Part shown: in pieces, positions 1 to 8,243 of the stretch
Layout of the letters: the number at the start of each line of letters is the position of its first letter
Numbering within the stretch: the stretch's first letter is position 1
Program-made: the position numbers and the translations under genes
Assembly: GCF_011694815.1 (NCBI RefSeq)
Contig: NZ_CP050177.1
Location: 2,283,001 to 2,347,000, forward strand
Length of the DNA stretch: 64,000 bases
From: Streptomyces liangshanensis
GTDB taxonomy: Bacteria > Actinomycetota > Actinomycetes > Streptomycetales > Streptomycetaceae
Direction of reading: 5' to 3'
The notes under the pieces: generated by a model
What the model was told of the DNA's origin: nothing
Database searches by the model: none
What the model saw: the letters and a program-made list of their open reading frames with translations, nothing else

Positions 1-708
1 GGCCTTCGAGTGCAGGATCTCGCGGGCCTGCTCCGCGGCGCGGGTGATGCTCTCGGCGACGAAGTCGAGGAAGCGGGCGATGTTCTCCAGCCGGACGCCC
101 GCCCCGGTCCCGGCACCGAGGACGGCGACGCCGTCCCGTGCCGTGCCGACGATCTGCGCGGTGGAGCGGGCGCTGGCCATCATCGACTGGTACCAGACGT
201 CGTCGTCCACGACGTAACGCTCGCGGCGGCGTTCGTCCCGCTCCCGCCGGATGAGGCCCTGCTCCTCCAGGAACGCGACCGCCTTCGAGACCGACGCCGG
301 GCTGACCTGGAGGCGCTGGACGAGCTCGGACGCGGTGAGGCTGCCCGCGTCGGTGAGGGTCAGGCAGGCCAGCACCCGTGACATCATCCGGGGCGCGCCG
401 GACGCCATGAGGACGGTGGTGAACACCTCCTCGTACGCGCGCACGACCTCGTCGTCCCGCCCCTGCCCCTGCGGGGGCGCCCCCACGCGCGGGGAGGCGG
501 TCCGCGGGCGCCGGTGGGCGCGGTGTTCGGTCGCGCGGTGGGCCAGGTCGGCGCGGTACGCGGTGGGGCCGCCGTTCCGCATCACCTCGCGGGTGACCGT
601 CGAGGTCGGACGGTCGAGACGCCTGGCGATCTCCGCGTAGGCGAGGCCGTCGGCCAGGCCCTGGGCGATCCCCCGGCGTTCCTCGTGCGTGAGCCTGCCT
701 CCCGGCAT
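1..708 (-). CDS. MarR/GbsR-like transcriptional regulator with extra N-terminal HTH (partial)
   Basis: Reading from the ATG at 708 towards the left edge gives 236 codons with no stop, so the 3' end lies outside the window. Residues 1-45 (starting MPGGRLTHEERRGIAQGLAD) form an IS30/HTH_38-type helix-turn-helix. A middle segment (ASELVQRLQVSPASVSKAVA) is a MarR-like winged helix followed by a basic wing. The gene is divergent from the DUF4097/hydrolase pair, and the shared 236-bp gap carries repeated ATTGCAAC elements, so it probably represses itself and those genes. The ligand is unknown. Family assignment is from motif reading; the target genes are inferred. Confidence 0.8.
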   Translation of the reverse strand, partial: MPGGRLTHEERRGIAQGLADGLAYAEIARRLDRPTSTVTREVMRNGGPTAYRADLAHRATEHRAHRRPRTASPRVGAPPQGQGRDDEVVRAYEEVFTTVLMASGAPRMMSRVLACLTLTDAGSLTASELVQRLQVSPASVSKAVAFLEEQGLIRRERDERRRERYVVDDDVWYQSMMASARSTAQIVGTARDGVAVLGAGTGAGVRLENIARFLDFVAESITRAAEQAREILHSKA

Positions 709-775
709 GGGCGTTCCCCTTTGTCGTCCTCGGTCTTGTCGCCTCGGTGGTCGCACCATAGCGTTCACCTCCATT

Positions 776-900
776 CCATTGCAACGAACGTCGACCTGCG
801 TTGCATTAACCGGCAACTCCATTGCAACAACTTCCTAGCCCTGAGCTGCATAGATGCGATCCGAGCGCAACAACACCGTTGAGCATTCCATGAATGCAAC
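776..900. promoter_or_regulatory. Repeated ATTGCAAC-type operator elements in divergent promoter
   Basis: Four copies or near-copies of one octamer lie between the divergent genes: ATTGCAAC at 778-785, its inverse GTTGCATT at 800-807, ATTGCAAC at 821-828 and AATGCAAC at 893-900. The first and second face each other as an inverted repeat across 14 bp, and the second and third across 13 bp. The window is otherwise GC-rich, so this AT-richer repeated block stands out. It is the likely binding region of the regulator ending at 708; binding is inferred. Confidence 0.6.
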
Positions 901-944
901 GTAGCGTTTCTCTCATCGGAAACAACAACCCGAAGGAAGAAACC

Positions 945-1616
945 ATGCAGAAGTTCACCACCCCCGCCCCGGTCTCCGCCGTCCTCGACCTCCCCGCCGG
1001 CCGCGTCCGGTTCATCGCCGCCGACCGGGCCGACACCACGGTCGAGATCCTGCCCGCGGACCCCTCGAAGAGCCGCGACGTGAAGGCGGCGGAGCGGATC
1101 TCGGTCGCGTACGGCGACGGCGTCCTCCGGATCGAGGCCGCGCCGGCGGAGACCCGGAGCCTCCGCGACCCCGGAGCCGTCGAGGTCACGGTCCAACTGC
1201 CCGCCGGCTCCCGCGTCGAGGCCAAGGCGGCGAGCGCCGAGTTCCGGGGCGTCGGGCAGCTCGGCGACGTCACCTTCGAGGGCGCGCACGGCTCGGTCAA
1301 GCTCGACGAGACGGCCGCCGCCCGCCTCACCCTCCTCGCCGGCGACATCGCGGTCGGCCGCCTGGGCGGCCCGGCGGAGATCAGCACCCAGAAGGGCGAC
1401 ATCCGGATCACCGAGGCCCTGCGCGGCACCCTCGAACTGCGCACCGAGGCCGGCGACGTGACGGTCGGCACGCCGCGCGGGGTCTCCGGCTCCCTGGACG
1501 CCCGTACCGCCTACGGCCGGATCCACAACGCGCTCAGGAACACCGAGGGCGCGGACGCGGCCGTGCACATCCACGCGACGACGTCGTACGGCGACATCAC
1601 CGCGCGCGGCCTCTAG
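945..1616 (+). CDS. DUF4097 family beta-strand repeat protein
   Basis: 223 aa, starting at the ATG preceded by AAGGAAGA 5-12 bp upstream; an earlier in-frame start at 894 has no ribosome site. The protein is soluble, with no signal peptide or membrane segment. It is built from short alternating strands with recurring G-D-I/V turns (AGDIAVGRL, KGDIRITEAL, AGDVTVGTP, YGDITARGL), the stacked-strand pattern of DUF4097 proteins. Molecular function is unknown. A hydrolase gene follows after 32 bp, so both are probably one transcript controlled by the divergent MarR-like regulator. Confidence 0.8.
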   Translation: MQKFTTPAPVSAVLDLPAGRVRFIAADRADTTVEILPADPSKSRDVKAAERISVAYGDGVLRIEAAPAETRSLRDPGAVEVTVQLPAGSRVEAKAASAEFRGVGQLGDVTFEGAHGSVKLDETAAARLTLLAGDIAVGRLGGPAEISTQKGDIRITEALRGTLELRTEAGDVTVGTPRGVSGSLDARTAYGRIHNALRNTEGADAAVHIHATTSYGDITARGL

Positions 1617-1648
1617 ACCACTCCCTCCCGACCGGAAGAAGGCACACC

Positions 1649-2431
1649 GTGACAGAACGGAACTCCCCCTGGACCGGCATGGTGGCGATCGACGACACCG
1701 CCCTCGCCGTGACCGACACCGGCGGCGCGGGACAGGCCGTCGTCTACCTCAACGGCTCCTACGCCGACCAGTCCCACTGGCGGCGCGTCATCGCCGAACT
1801 CGGCGGCGGCTACCGGCACATCACCTACGACGAGCGCGCCCGGGGCAAGTCGGAACGGGCCACGGACTACTCGTTCGAGGCGTGCCTCCGCGACCTCGAC
1901 GCGGTCCTCACCGCCCGGGGCGTGGAGCGGCCGATCCTGGTGGGCTGGTCGTACGGCGCGATGATCGCGATGCACTGGGCCTCGCGCCACCCGGAGCGCA
2001 CCCGGGCGGCGGTGTCCGTGGACGGCGCCCTGCCGCACGAGTGGCTCGACGACGCCGCCCGGGAGCAGATACGCAAGCTGTTCCGGCGGTTGAGCCCGCT
2101 GTTCCCGGTCGCCCGGCCGCTCGGCCTGGCCGCGCGGATGAGCGCGGAGCGGCACGCGGAGATCAACATCGAGATCAACGAACTCTGCGCGCCCGCCGTC
2201 CTCGATCCGGTGCTCGACGGCATCACCGTCCCCGCCCGGTACGTGCTCGCCAGCGGCGGGAACCTGGGCGGGGAGGCGGAGTTGATGGAGCGTATCCGCG
2301 CCGACCTGGGCCCGGTGCTCACCCGCAACCCGAACATCCAGGTCAGCGCGAAGGTCGCGAGCAACCACTCCAAGATCCTGCGCAAGGACTTCCGGGCCGT
2401 GGCGGACGCGGTACGCGATCTGGCGCGATGA
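1649..2431 (+). CDS. Alpha/beta hydrolase
   Basis: 260 aa with a GTG start preceded by GGAAGAAGG. It shows the fold markers: an oxyanion strand-turn (VVYLNGSYADQSHWRRV), the nucleophile elbow G-W-S-Y-G near residue 98, and a late His in ASNHSKIL consistent with the catalytic histidine. The acid is less clear. It has no signal peptide and is probably cytoplasmic. It sits 32 bp after the DUF4097 gene and likely shares its promoter. Substrate unknown; the closest general type is the small esterase/haloperoxidase-like hydrolases. Confidence 0.85.
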   Translation: MTERNSPWTGMVAIDDTALAVTDTGGAGQAVVYLNGSYADQSHWRRVIAELGGGYRHITYDERARGKSERATDYSFEACLRDLDAVLTARGVERPILVGWSYGAMIAMHWASRHPERTRAAVSVDGALPHEWLDDAAREQIRKLFRRLSPLFPVARPLGLAARMSAERHAEINIEINELCAPAVLDPVLDGITVPARYVLASGGNLGGEAELMERIRADLGPVLTRNPNIQVSAKVASNHSKILRKDFRAVADAVRDLAR

Positions 2432-2471
2432 CGCGTGCGGCGCGGGCGGGCGCCCCCGGGCCCGGCCCGGC

Positions 2472-3635
2472 TCAGCTCAGCCCGGCGTTCCTGGCCCGGT
2501 CGACGGCGGGGCCGATCGCCGCCGCGAGCGCGTCGACGTCCTCGCGGGTCGACGTGTGGCCGAGCGAGAAGCGCAACGTGCCGCGCGCCAGGTCGGGGTC
2601 GCAGCCGGTGGCCAGCAGGACGTGGCTGGGCTGGGCGACCCCCGCCGTGCACGCCGAGCCCGTCGAGCAGGCGATGCCCTGGGCGTCGAGCAGGAGGAGC
2701 AGCGAGTCGCCCTCACAACCGGGGAAGCTGAAGTGCGCGTTGGCGGGGAGGCGGTCGACGGGGTCGCCGCCGAGGACCGCGTCGGGGACGGACTTCCGTA
2801 CCGCGTCGACCAGTTCGTCCCGCAGACCGCCGATCTCCCGCGCGAAGGCCGCGCGCCCCTCGGCGGCGAGCCGGCCCGCGACGGCGAACGCGGCGACGGC
2901 CGGCACGTCGAGGGTGCCGGAGCGCACGTGGCGTTCCTGACCGCCGCCGTGCAGGACGGGGACGGGGGTGTACTCGCGGCCCAGCAGGAGCGCGCCGATG
3001 CCGTACGGGCCACCGATCTTGTGGCCGGAGACGGTCATCGCGGCGAGCCCCGAGGCGCCGAAGTCGACCTCGGCCTGGCCGAAGGCCTGGACGGCGTCGG
3101 AGTGCAGCGGGATGCCGAACTCGGCGGCGACCTCGGCCAGTTCGGGTACGTGGGTGAGGGTGCCGATCTCGTTGTTGGCCCACATGACGGTGGCGAGGGC
3201 CACGTCGTCGGGGTTGCGGGCGATCGCCTCGCGCAGCGTCCCGGGGTGGACCCTGCCGTACGGGTCGACCGGCAGGTACTCGACGTTCGCGCCCTCGTGC
3301 GCGCCGAGCCAGTCGACGGCGTCGAGGACGGCGTGGTGCTCCACGGGGCTGGCCAGCACGCGCGTCCTGGCCGGGTCCGCGTCGCGGCGGGACCAGTACA
3401 GGCCCTTCACGGCGAGGTTGTCGGCCTCCGTGCCGCCCGAGGTGAAGACCACCTCGCTGGGCCGCGCGCCGAGGGCCTCCGCGAGCGCCTCGCGAGCCTC
3501 CTCGACGGTACGGCGGGCCCGGCGGCCGGGGGCGTGGAGCGAGGAGGCGTTGCCGGCGAGGCCGAGCTGAGCGGTCATCGCCTCGATCGCCTCAGGCAGC
3601 ATCGGGGTGGTGGCGGCGTGGTCGAGGTAAGCCAT
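2472..3635 (-). CDS. Cysteine desulfurase (NifS/IscS class)
   Basis: 387 aa, the normal length for a group I cysteine desulfurase. It is a PLP enzyme converting cysteine to alanine and an enzyme persulfide for Fe-S clusters or tRNA thiolation. Visible motifs are the PLP phosphate loop SGGTEADN (66-73), [10 protein letters not shown] (178-187), the PLP lysine K206 in SGHKIGGP, and the persulfide cysteine C329 in the mobile loop STGSACTAG. The expected thiolase partner mnmA is not in this window; the gene next upstream is a channel protein beyond a repeat array. Start is the ATG at 3635. Confidence 0.95.
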   Translation of the reverse strand: MAYLDHAATTPMLPEAIEAMTAQLGLAGNASSLHAPGRRARRTVEEAREALAEALGARPSEVVFTSGGTEADNLAVKGLYWSRRDADPARTRVLASPVEHHAVLDAVDWLGAHEGANVEYLPVDPYGRVHPGTLREAIARNPDDVALATVMWANNEIGTLTHVPELAEVAAEFGIPLHSDAVQAFGQAEVDFGASGLAAMTVSGHKIGGPYGIGALLLGREYTPVPVLHGGGQERHVRSGTLDVPAVAAFAVAGRLAAEGRAAFAREIGGLRDELVDAVRKSVPDAVLGGDPVDRLPANAHFSFPGCEGDSLLLLLDAQGIACSTGSACTAGVAQPSHVLLATGCDPDLARGTLRFSLGHTSTREDVDALAAAIGPAVDRARNAGLS

Positions 3636-3690
3636 GATGCCCCCGATTCTACGAGCTGCGGGGGCGGGGGGCCGCGCGGGTCATTGCTTT

Positions 3691-4074
3691 GTCCTCAATC
3701 GCCGAACGGGCTTCGGGGCCGTCGGGCCGCGCGGGTGGGTGCCCGCGTTGCGGTCACCGTTGTCCTCAATCGCCGGACGGGCTTGATGGTGCCCGCTGCG
3801 GGCCGGATGCGCCGGCGCGGCTTGTCGCCGGGGTCGGGTCCAAACAATCGGGCCCATCCGGCTTTTCAAGCCCGTCCGGCGATTGAGGACGTCTTTGACC
3901 CGCACGGGACATCGGGCGCAACAATTCCAGCCCGTCCGGCGATTGAGGACATCTTTGACCGCAACGGTCACGCCCGACCGCAACCCCCTCAAGCCCGTCC
4001 GGCGATTGAGGACGTCCTTGACCCGCACGGGCAACGGGCCCGAGCCAACCCCAGCCCGTCCGGCGATTGAGGAC
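3691..4074. repeat. Array of 23-bp dispersed repeats, four of them spaced 61-62 bp
   Basis: Six copies of GTCCTCAATCGCCGGACGGG-CTT or its reverse complement fill this gene-free stretch. Two are in forward orientation (3691-3713 with one mismatch, 3762-3784). Four are in reverse orientation at 3868-3890, 3929-3950, 3991-4013 and 4053-4074, giving periods of 61, 62 and 62 bp. Part of the sequence between copies is also conserved (variants of GTCTTTGACCCGCACGGG follow three copies), so these are longer degenerate tandem units. Similar short elements are familiar between Streptomyces genes. The array lies downstream of the TRIC gene and upstream of the cysteine desulfurase, both on the minus strand. 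Confidence 0.85.
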
Positions 4075-4090
4075 GAGTGGGTGCGGGCCG

Positions 4091-4729
4091 TCAGTGGCGG
4101 TTCCAGGCTCGGGGGGCGCGCCAGTGGAAGCGCATCGCCAGCAGCCGCAGCGCGAACGCCGTCACCACGGCCACCCCACTCGTCACCCCGTTCAGCGCGT
4201 CGAACCGTATGCACACCGCCACCACCCCCGCCCCCACGATCGCCGGCACCGCGTACAGATCGCGGTCCCAGCGCAGCAGCGACGGCACCTCGTTGGCCAG
4301 GACGTCACGCAGCACCCCGCCGCCGACCGCCGTCGCCAACCCCAGGGCCGCGGACGCGGTCAGCCCGAGCCCGTGGTCGTACGCCTTGGTGGTACCCGTC
4401 ACACAGAAGAGCCCCAGCCCCGCCGCGTCGAAGACGTTGACCGCGCCCTGGATCCGCTCGACCTGGGGATGCAGGAAGAACACCAGCGCGGTCGCCACCA
4501 GCGGGGTGGAGAAGTAGCCGAGATCGGTGAAGGCTGCCGGCGGCACCGCCCCGATGACCACGTCACGCAACAACCCGCCGCCCAGAGCGGTGACCTCGGC
4601 GAGCACCGCCATGCCGAAGACGTCGAAGTTCTTCCGGACGGCGAGCAGGGCGCCGGATATCGCGAAGACGAAGATACCGGCGAGGTCCAGGGCGTGCTGG
4701 ACGGAGGGGGTGAAGAGGTCGTGGAGCAC
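4091..4729 (-). CDS. Trimeric intracellular cation channel (TRIC) family membrane protein
   Basis: 212 aa with about seven hydrophobic segments and the duplicated family signature: FAISGALLAVRK with GGGLLRDV in the first half, and FDAAGLGLFCVTG with GGGVLRDVLANEVP in the second. This is the YicG/UPF0126 group, whose bacterial members form trimeric monovalent-cation channels. It stands alone on the minus strand between the peptide transporter operon and the repeat array. Physiological role in Streptomyces is unknown. Confidence 0.9.
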   Translation of the reverse strand: MLHDLFTPSVQHALDLAGIFVFAISGALLAVRKNFDVFGMAVLAEVTALGGGLLRDVVIGAVPPAAFTDLGYFSTPLVATALVFFLHPQVERIQGAVNVFDAAGLGLFCVTGTTKAYDHGLGLTASAALGLATAVGGGVLRDVLANEVPSLLRWDRDLYAVPAIVGAGVVAVCIRFDALNGVTSGVAVVTAFALRLLAMRFHWRAPRAWNRH

Positions 4730-4796
4730 CCGGTCATTGTGCCGGGCACCCCGGGCCGGGGTACCAGGAGCCTCCCGGCCCGCCTCTTCTCCGCCC

Positions 4797-6035
4797 TTAC
4801 TCCTTGGAGGCGTCCGGCTTCTCGGAAGCCGCCTCCACCTCGGGGTCAGCCGAAGAAGCCACGTCCTCGGACGCCACCGCGGAAACCTCCGGCTCCGCCG
4901 CCGCCTTCGGCGTCACGTCGACCAGCTCGATCGCGTCCCGGGCCGCCGACAGCAGCACCGTGTCCTGCGGCGCCTGGTCGGGCGCGTTCTCCGGGTGGTG
5001 GCACGCCACCTGCTGGCCCGGCTTCAGCATCTGCATCGGCGGGTCGACCGTCTTGCAGATCTCCGTGGCCTTCCAGCACCGCGTGTGGAAGCGGCACCCG
5101 GTCGGCGGCGAGATCGGCGACGGCACGTCGCCCTTGAGCAGGATGCGGTCGCTCTTCACGCCACGCCGCCGGGGGTCCGGGACGGGCACGGCGGACATCA
5201 GCGCGTTCGTGTACGGGTGCATCGGAGCCGAGTACAGCGACTCACGGTCCGCCAGTTCCACGATCTTGCCCAGATACATGACCGCGATCCGGTCCGAGAC
5301 GTGCCGGATGACCGACAGGTCGTGGGCGATGATCACGTACGTCAGGCCCAGCTCGTCCTGGAGGTCGTCCAGCAGGTTGACCACCTGCGCCTGGATCGAC
5401 ACGTCGAGCGCGGAGACCGGCTCGTCGGCGACGACGAGCTTGGGGTTGAGCGCGAGCGCGCGGGCGATGCCGATGCGCTGGCGCTGGCCGCCGGAGAACT
5501 CGTGCGGGTACCGGTTGTAGTGCTCGGGGCTGAGCCCCACCAGTTCCAGCAGGCTCTGGACCTTCTGCTTGACGCCGCCCTCGGGGTTGACGCCCTGGAG
5601 CTTGAACGGCGCGGACACGATCGTGCCGATCGTGTGCCGCGGGTTCAGCGACGAGTAGGGGTCCTGGAAGATCATCTGGACGTCGCGCCGCATCGGGCGC
5701 ATCCCGCGGACACCGAGGTGCGAGATGTCACGGCCCTGGAACTCGACCTGGCCGCCGGTCGGCTCCAGCAGGCGCGTGATGAGCCGGCCCATGGTCGACT
5801 TGCCGCAGCCCGACTCGCCCACCACGCCCAGCGTCTCTCCGGCGCGCACGTCGAAGTCGATGCCGTCCACGGCCTTGACCGAGCCGACCTGGCGCTGGAG
5901 CAGGCCCTTCCTGATGGGGAAGTGCTTCTGGAGCCCGGTGACCTTGAGCAGGGTCTCGCCCGGGGCGGGGTCCTTGCTCAGGACGCCGGAGCCGGCGCTC
6001 TGGGCGGGAATCGTCACGTCTTTGTCCTCGCTCAC
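4797..6035 (-). CDS. Oligopeptide/dipeptide ABC transporter ATP-binding subunit (DppF/OppF type)
   Basis: 412 aa from the GTG at 6035, which overlaps the stop of the upstream ATPase (GTGA), indicating translational coupling. The ABC signs are Walker [10 protein letters not shown], signature [14 protein letters not shown], Walker [13 protein letters not shown] and the H-loop IAHDLSV. After the NBD comes the peptide-transporter C-terminal cysteine motif ([18 protein letters not shown]). Oddly, about 45 further residues rich in Ala, Glu, Ser and Asp form an acidic, probably disordered tail that DppF proteins usually lack. Last gene of the operon. Confidence 0.92.
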   Translation of the reverse strand: MSEDKDVTIPAQSAGSGVLSKDPAPGETLLKVTGLQKHFPIRKGLLQRQVGSVKAVDGIDFDVRAGETLGVVGESGCGKSTMGRLITRLLEPTGGQVEFQGRDISHLGVRGMRPMRRDVQMIFQDPYSSLNPRHTIGTIVSAPFKLQGVNPEGGVKQKVQSLLELVGLSPEHYNRYPHEFSGGQRQRIGIARALALNPKLVVADEPVSALDVSIQAQVVNLLDDLQDELGLTYVIIAHDLSVIRHVSDRIAVMYLGKIVELADRESLYSAPMHPYTNALMSAVPVPDPRRRGVKSDRILLKGDVPSPISPPTGCRFHTRCWKATEICKTVDPPMQMLKPGQQVACHHPENAPDQAPQDTVLLSAARDAIELVDVTPKAAAEPEVSAVASEDVASSADPEVEAASEKPDASKE

Positions 6036-7132
6036 AGCTTGGGCGCAATCTCTTCGGTCCAGATGCGGTCCCGGTCCTGCTCCGACATGTGGCAGGCGGC
6101 CCAGTGCCCGCTCTCGACCTGGGTCAACTCGGGCCGCGTGGTGCGGGTGATGTTGCCCTTGGGTACGTCGGCGTACGGGCAGCGCGGGTTGAAGGCGCAG
6201 CCCGTCGGCATGTTGATCAGGGAGGGCGGGGAGCCCTTGACCGGGATGAGGCGCTCGGTCTGTTCCCTGTCGATGCGCGGCATGGAACCGAGCAGACCCC
6301 AGGTGTAGGGGTGCCGGGGCTGGTAGAAGACCTGCTCCGCGGGCCCGCGCTCGATGCACCGGCCGCCGTACATCACGAGGATGTCGTCGGCCAGTTCGGC
6401 GACGACGCCCAGGTCGTGCGTGATGATGATGACCGCGGAGCCGAACTCCTTCTGGAGGTCGCGGATCAGGTCCAGGATCTGGGCCTGGACCGTCACGTCG
6501 AGAGCCGTGGTCGGCTCGTCGGCGATCAGCAGGTCGGGGTTGTTGACCAGGGACATCGCGATCATCGCGCGCTGCCGCATACCGCCCGAGAACTCGTGCG
6601 GGTAGGAGTCCACGCGCTTGTCGGGCTGCGGGATGCCGACGCGGTCGAGCATCTCGATGGCACGGCGGCGCGCGGCCTTCTTGTCCACGTTGTGGTGGAC
6701 CTGGTAGGCCTCGATGATCTGCTTGCCGATGGTGTAGTACGGGTGCAGGGCCGACAGCGGGTCCTGGAAGATCATCGCCATGTCCCGGCCGCGGAGCTTG
6801 CGCACCCGGTCCGGTGAGGCGGAGAGCAGTTCCTCGCCGTTCAGCCAGATCTCTCCGGAGACCTGTGCCTTGCGCTTGCCGTACTGACCGGTGGTGTGCA
6901 GCCCCATGATGCCCATCGAGGTGACGGACTTCCCGGAGCCGGACTCGCCGACGATGCCGAGGGTCTTGCCCTTCTCCAGCTGGAAGCTGAGGCCGTCGAC
7001 CGACTTGACGATGCCGTCGTCCGTGGGGAAGTGGACGCGGAGGTCTCGTACGTCGAGAAAGGCCTCGGAGGGGCGGGAGCCTGTGGCGACGGGCTCGCCG
7101 GGGGCGGAGCCCGTCTTGCTCAGGTCGGTCAT
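6032..7132 (-). CDS. Oligopeptide/dipeptide ABC transporter ATP-binding subunit (DppD/OppD type)
   Basis: 366 aa, ATG start overlapping the permease stop by ATGA. It has Walker [12 protein letters not shown], signature [14 protein letters not shown], Walker [13 protein letters not shown] and H-loop THDLGVV. The C-terminal peptide-transporter domain carries [13 protein letters not shown] and a later ACH cysteine, the conserved cysteine set of this subfamily. It pairs with the downstream DppF-type protein to energise peptide import at the inner face of the membrane. Confidence 0.93.
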   Translation of the reverse strand: MTDLSKTGSAPGEPVATGSRPSEAFLDVRDLRVHFPTDDGIVKSVDGLSFQLEKGKTLGIVGESGSGKSVTSMGIMGLHTTGQYGKRKAQVSGEIWLNGEELLSASPDRVRKLRGRDMAMIFQDPLSALHPYYTIGKQIIEAYQVHHNVDKKAARRRAIEMLDRVGIPQPDKRVDSYPHEFSGGMRQRAMIAMSLVNNPDLLIADEPTTALDVTVQAQILDLIRDLQKEFGSAVIIITHDLGVVAELADDILVMYGGRCIERGPAEQVFYQPRHPYTWGLLGSMPRIDREQTERLIPVKGSPPSLINMPTGCAFNPRCPYADVPKGNITRTTRPELTQVESGHWAACHMSEQDRDRIWTEEIAPKL

Positions 7133-8127
7133 GCGAGCCTCACTCGAGGGTCGATCACGGCGTACAGGATGTCCACGAGCAGGTTCGCGAGGATGACCGC
7201 GACCGACGTGATCAGCGTGACACCGAGAATCACCGGCAGGTCTCCGGTCTTGATTCCCTCCAGCACGGCCTGGCCGAGGCCGGGGAGGCTGAAGGTCGTC
7301 TCGGTCAGGATCGCGCCGCCGATGAGGGCGCCGAGGTCCATGCCGAGCAGGGTCAGGATCGGCGTCATCGTGGAGCGCATGGCGTGCTTGCCGATGACGA
7401 CCGGTTCGGTCAGGCCCTTGGCCCTGGCGGTACGGATGTAGTCCTCACCCATCACCTCCAGCATGGTGGCTCTGGTGATGCGGGCGTACATCGCCGCGTA
7501 CAGGAACGCGAGCGTGACCCAGGGCAGGATCATGCCGCCGAACCAGCCGGTGAAGCTCTGGTCCAGTGGTACGTACTTGGCGTCGAGCCAGCCCAGGCTG
7601 TAGTGGAACACCGCCAGGGAGAGCAGACCGGTGAAGTAGATGGGGAGCGAGACGCCGCTCAGCGCGACGATCATCGCGCCGCGGTCCCAGAAGGAACCAC
7701 GCTTGAGCGCCGACAGGACACCCGCCGCGAGACCGAAGACCAGCCACAGGACGGCCGCACCCAGAGCCAGCGCCAGGGTCACCGGCAGAGCTGAGGTGAG
7801 CTGCGGCCAGATGGCCTGCTCCGTGCGGAACGAGTAACCGAAGCAGGGAGCCGCACACTTGGTGACGTCACCGCCGGACGAATACGTGCGTCCGACAAAA
7901 ATGCCCTTGAAGAACTCCCAGAGCTGGACGAAGATCGGGTCGCCCAGTTGGAGCTTCTGCCGGACGGCCTCGACGGCCGCGGCGTCGGACACCTTGCCCA
8001 CGTACATCGTGGCCGGGTCGACGCCCGCCCACTTGGGGACAAGGAAAAAGATGCAGAAGACCACCAACATGATGACCACCAGCATCACTGCGACGGCCAT
8101 GAGCCGCCTGATGAGGTATGCGAGCAC
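7129..8127 (-). CDS. Oligopeptide/dipeptide ABC transporter permease (DppB type)
   Basis: 332 aa from the GTG at 8127. That start gives the usual N-terminus, charged and then hydrophobic ([20 protein letters not shown]), with GAGAG just upstream. A GTG at 8160 is possible but would add 11 residues without a ribosome site. The protein has six membrane segments, a large extracytoplasmic loop after the first, and the EAA-type loop ([18 protein letters not shown]) that docks on the ATPases. It follows the binding-protein gene after 116 bp containing a strong hairpin. Confidence 0.92.
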   Translation of the reverse strand: MLAYLIRRLMAVAVMLVVIMLVVFCIFFLVPKWAGVDPATMYVGKVSDAAAVEAVRQKLQLGDPIFVQLWEFFKGIFVGRTYSSGGDVTKCAAPCFGYSFRTEQAIWPQLTSALPVTLALALGAAVLWLVFGLAAGVLSALKRGSFWDRGAMIVALSGVSLPIYFTGLLSLAVFHYSLGWLDAKYVPLDQSFTGWFGGMILPWVTLAFLYAAMYARITRATMLEVMGEDYIRTARAKGLTEPVVIGKHAMRSTMTPILTLLGMDLGALIGGAILTETTFSLPGLGQAVLEGIKTGDLPVILGVTLITSVAVILANLLVDILYAVIDPRVRLA

Positions 8128-8147
8128 TGCTCTCGGCCCTGCGGCGG

Positions 8148-8186
8148 GACCGCGGGCCACCGGAGTTCGTCCGATGGCCCGCGGTC
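8148..8186. terminator. Intercistronic hairpin between binding-protein and permease genes
   Basis: Perfect 12-bp stem: GACCGCGGGCCA at 8148-8159 pairs with TGGCCCGCGGTC at 8175-8186 around a 15-nt loop, without a U-tract on the minus strand. It lies 58 bp after the binding-protein stop and just before the permease. It probably works as a partial terminator or mRNA stabiliser that keeps the binding protein in excess over the membrane subunits. The structure is seen; the function is inferred. Confidence 0.7.
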
Positions 8187-8243
8187 ACGCCACGCCGGCC
8201 TTCACCTGCCTTTCGTGCCGTACGGCGGGTGTACCGAAGGTGG

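Noticed and set aside
3868..4074. CRISPR-like array (23-bp repeats spaced 38-39 bp)
   Set aside because: Spacers share sequence with one another, two further copies are inverted nearby, repeats are partly degenerate, and no cas gene is present.
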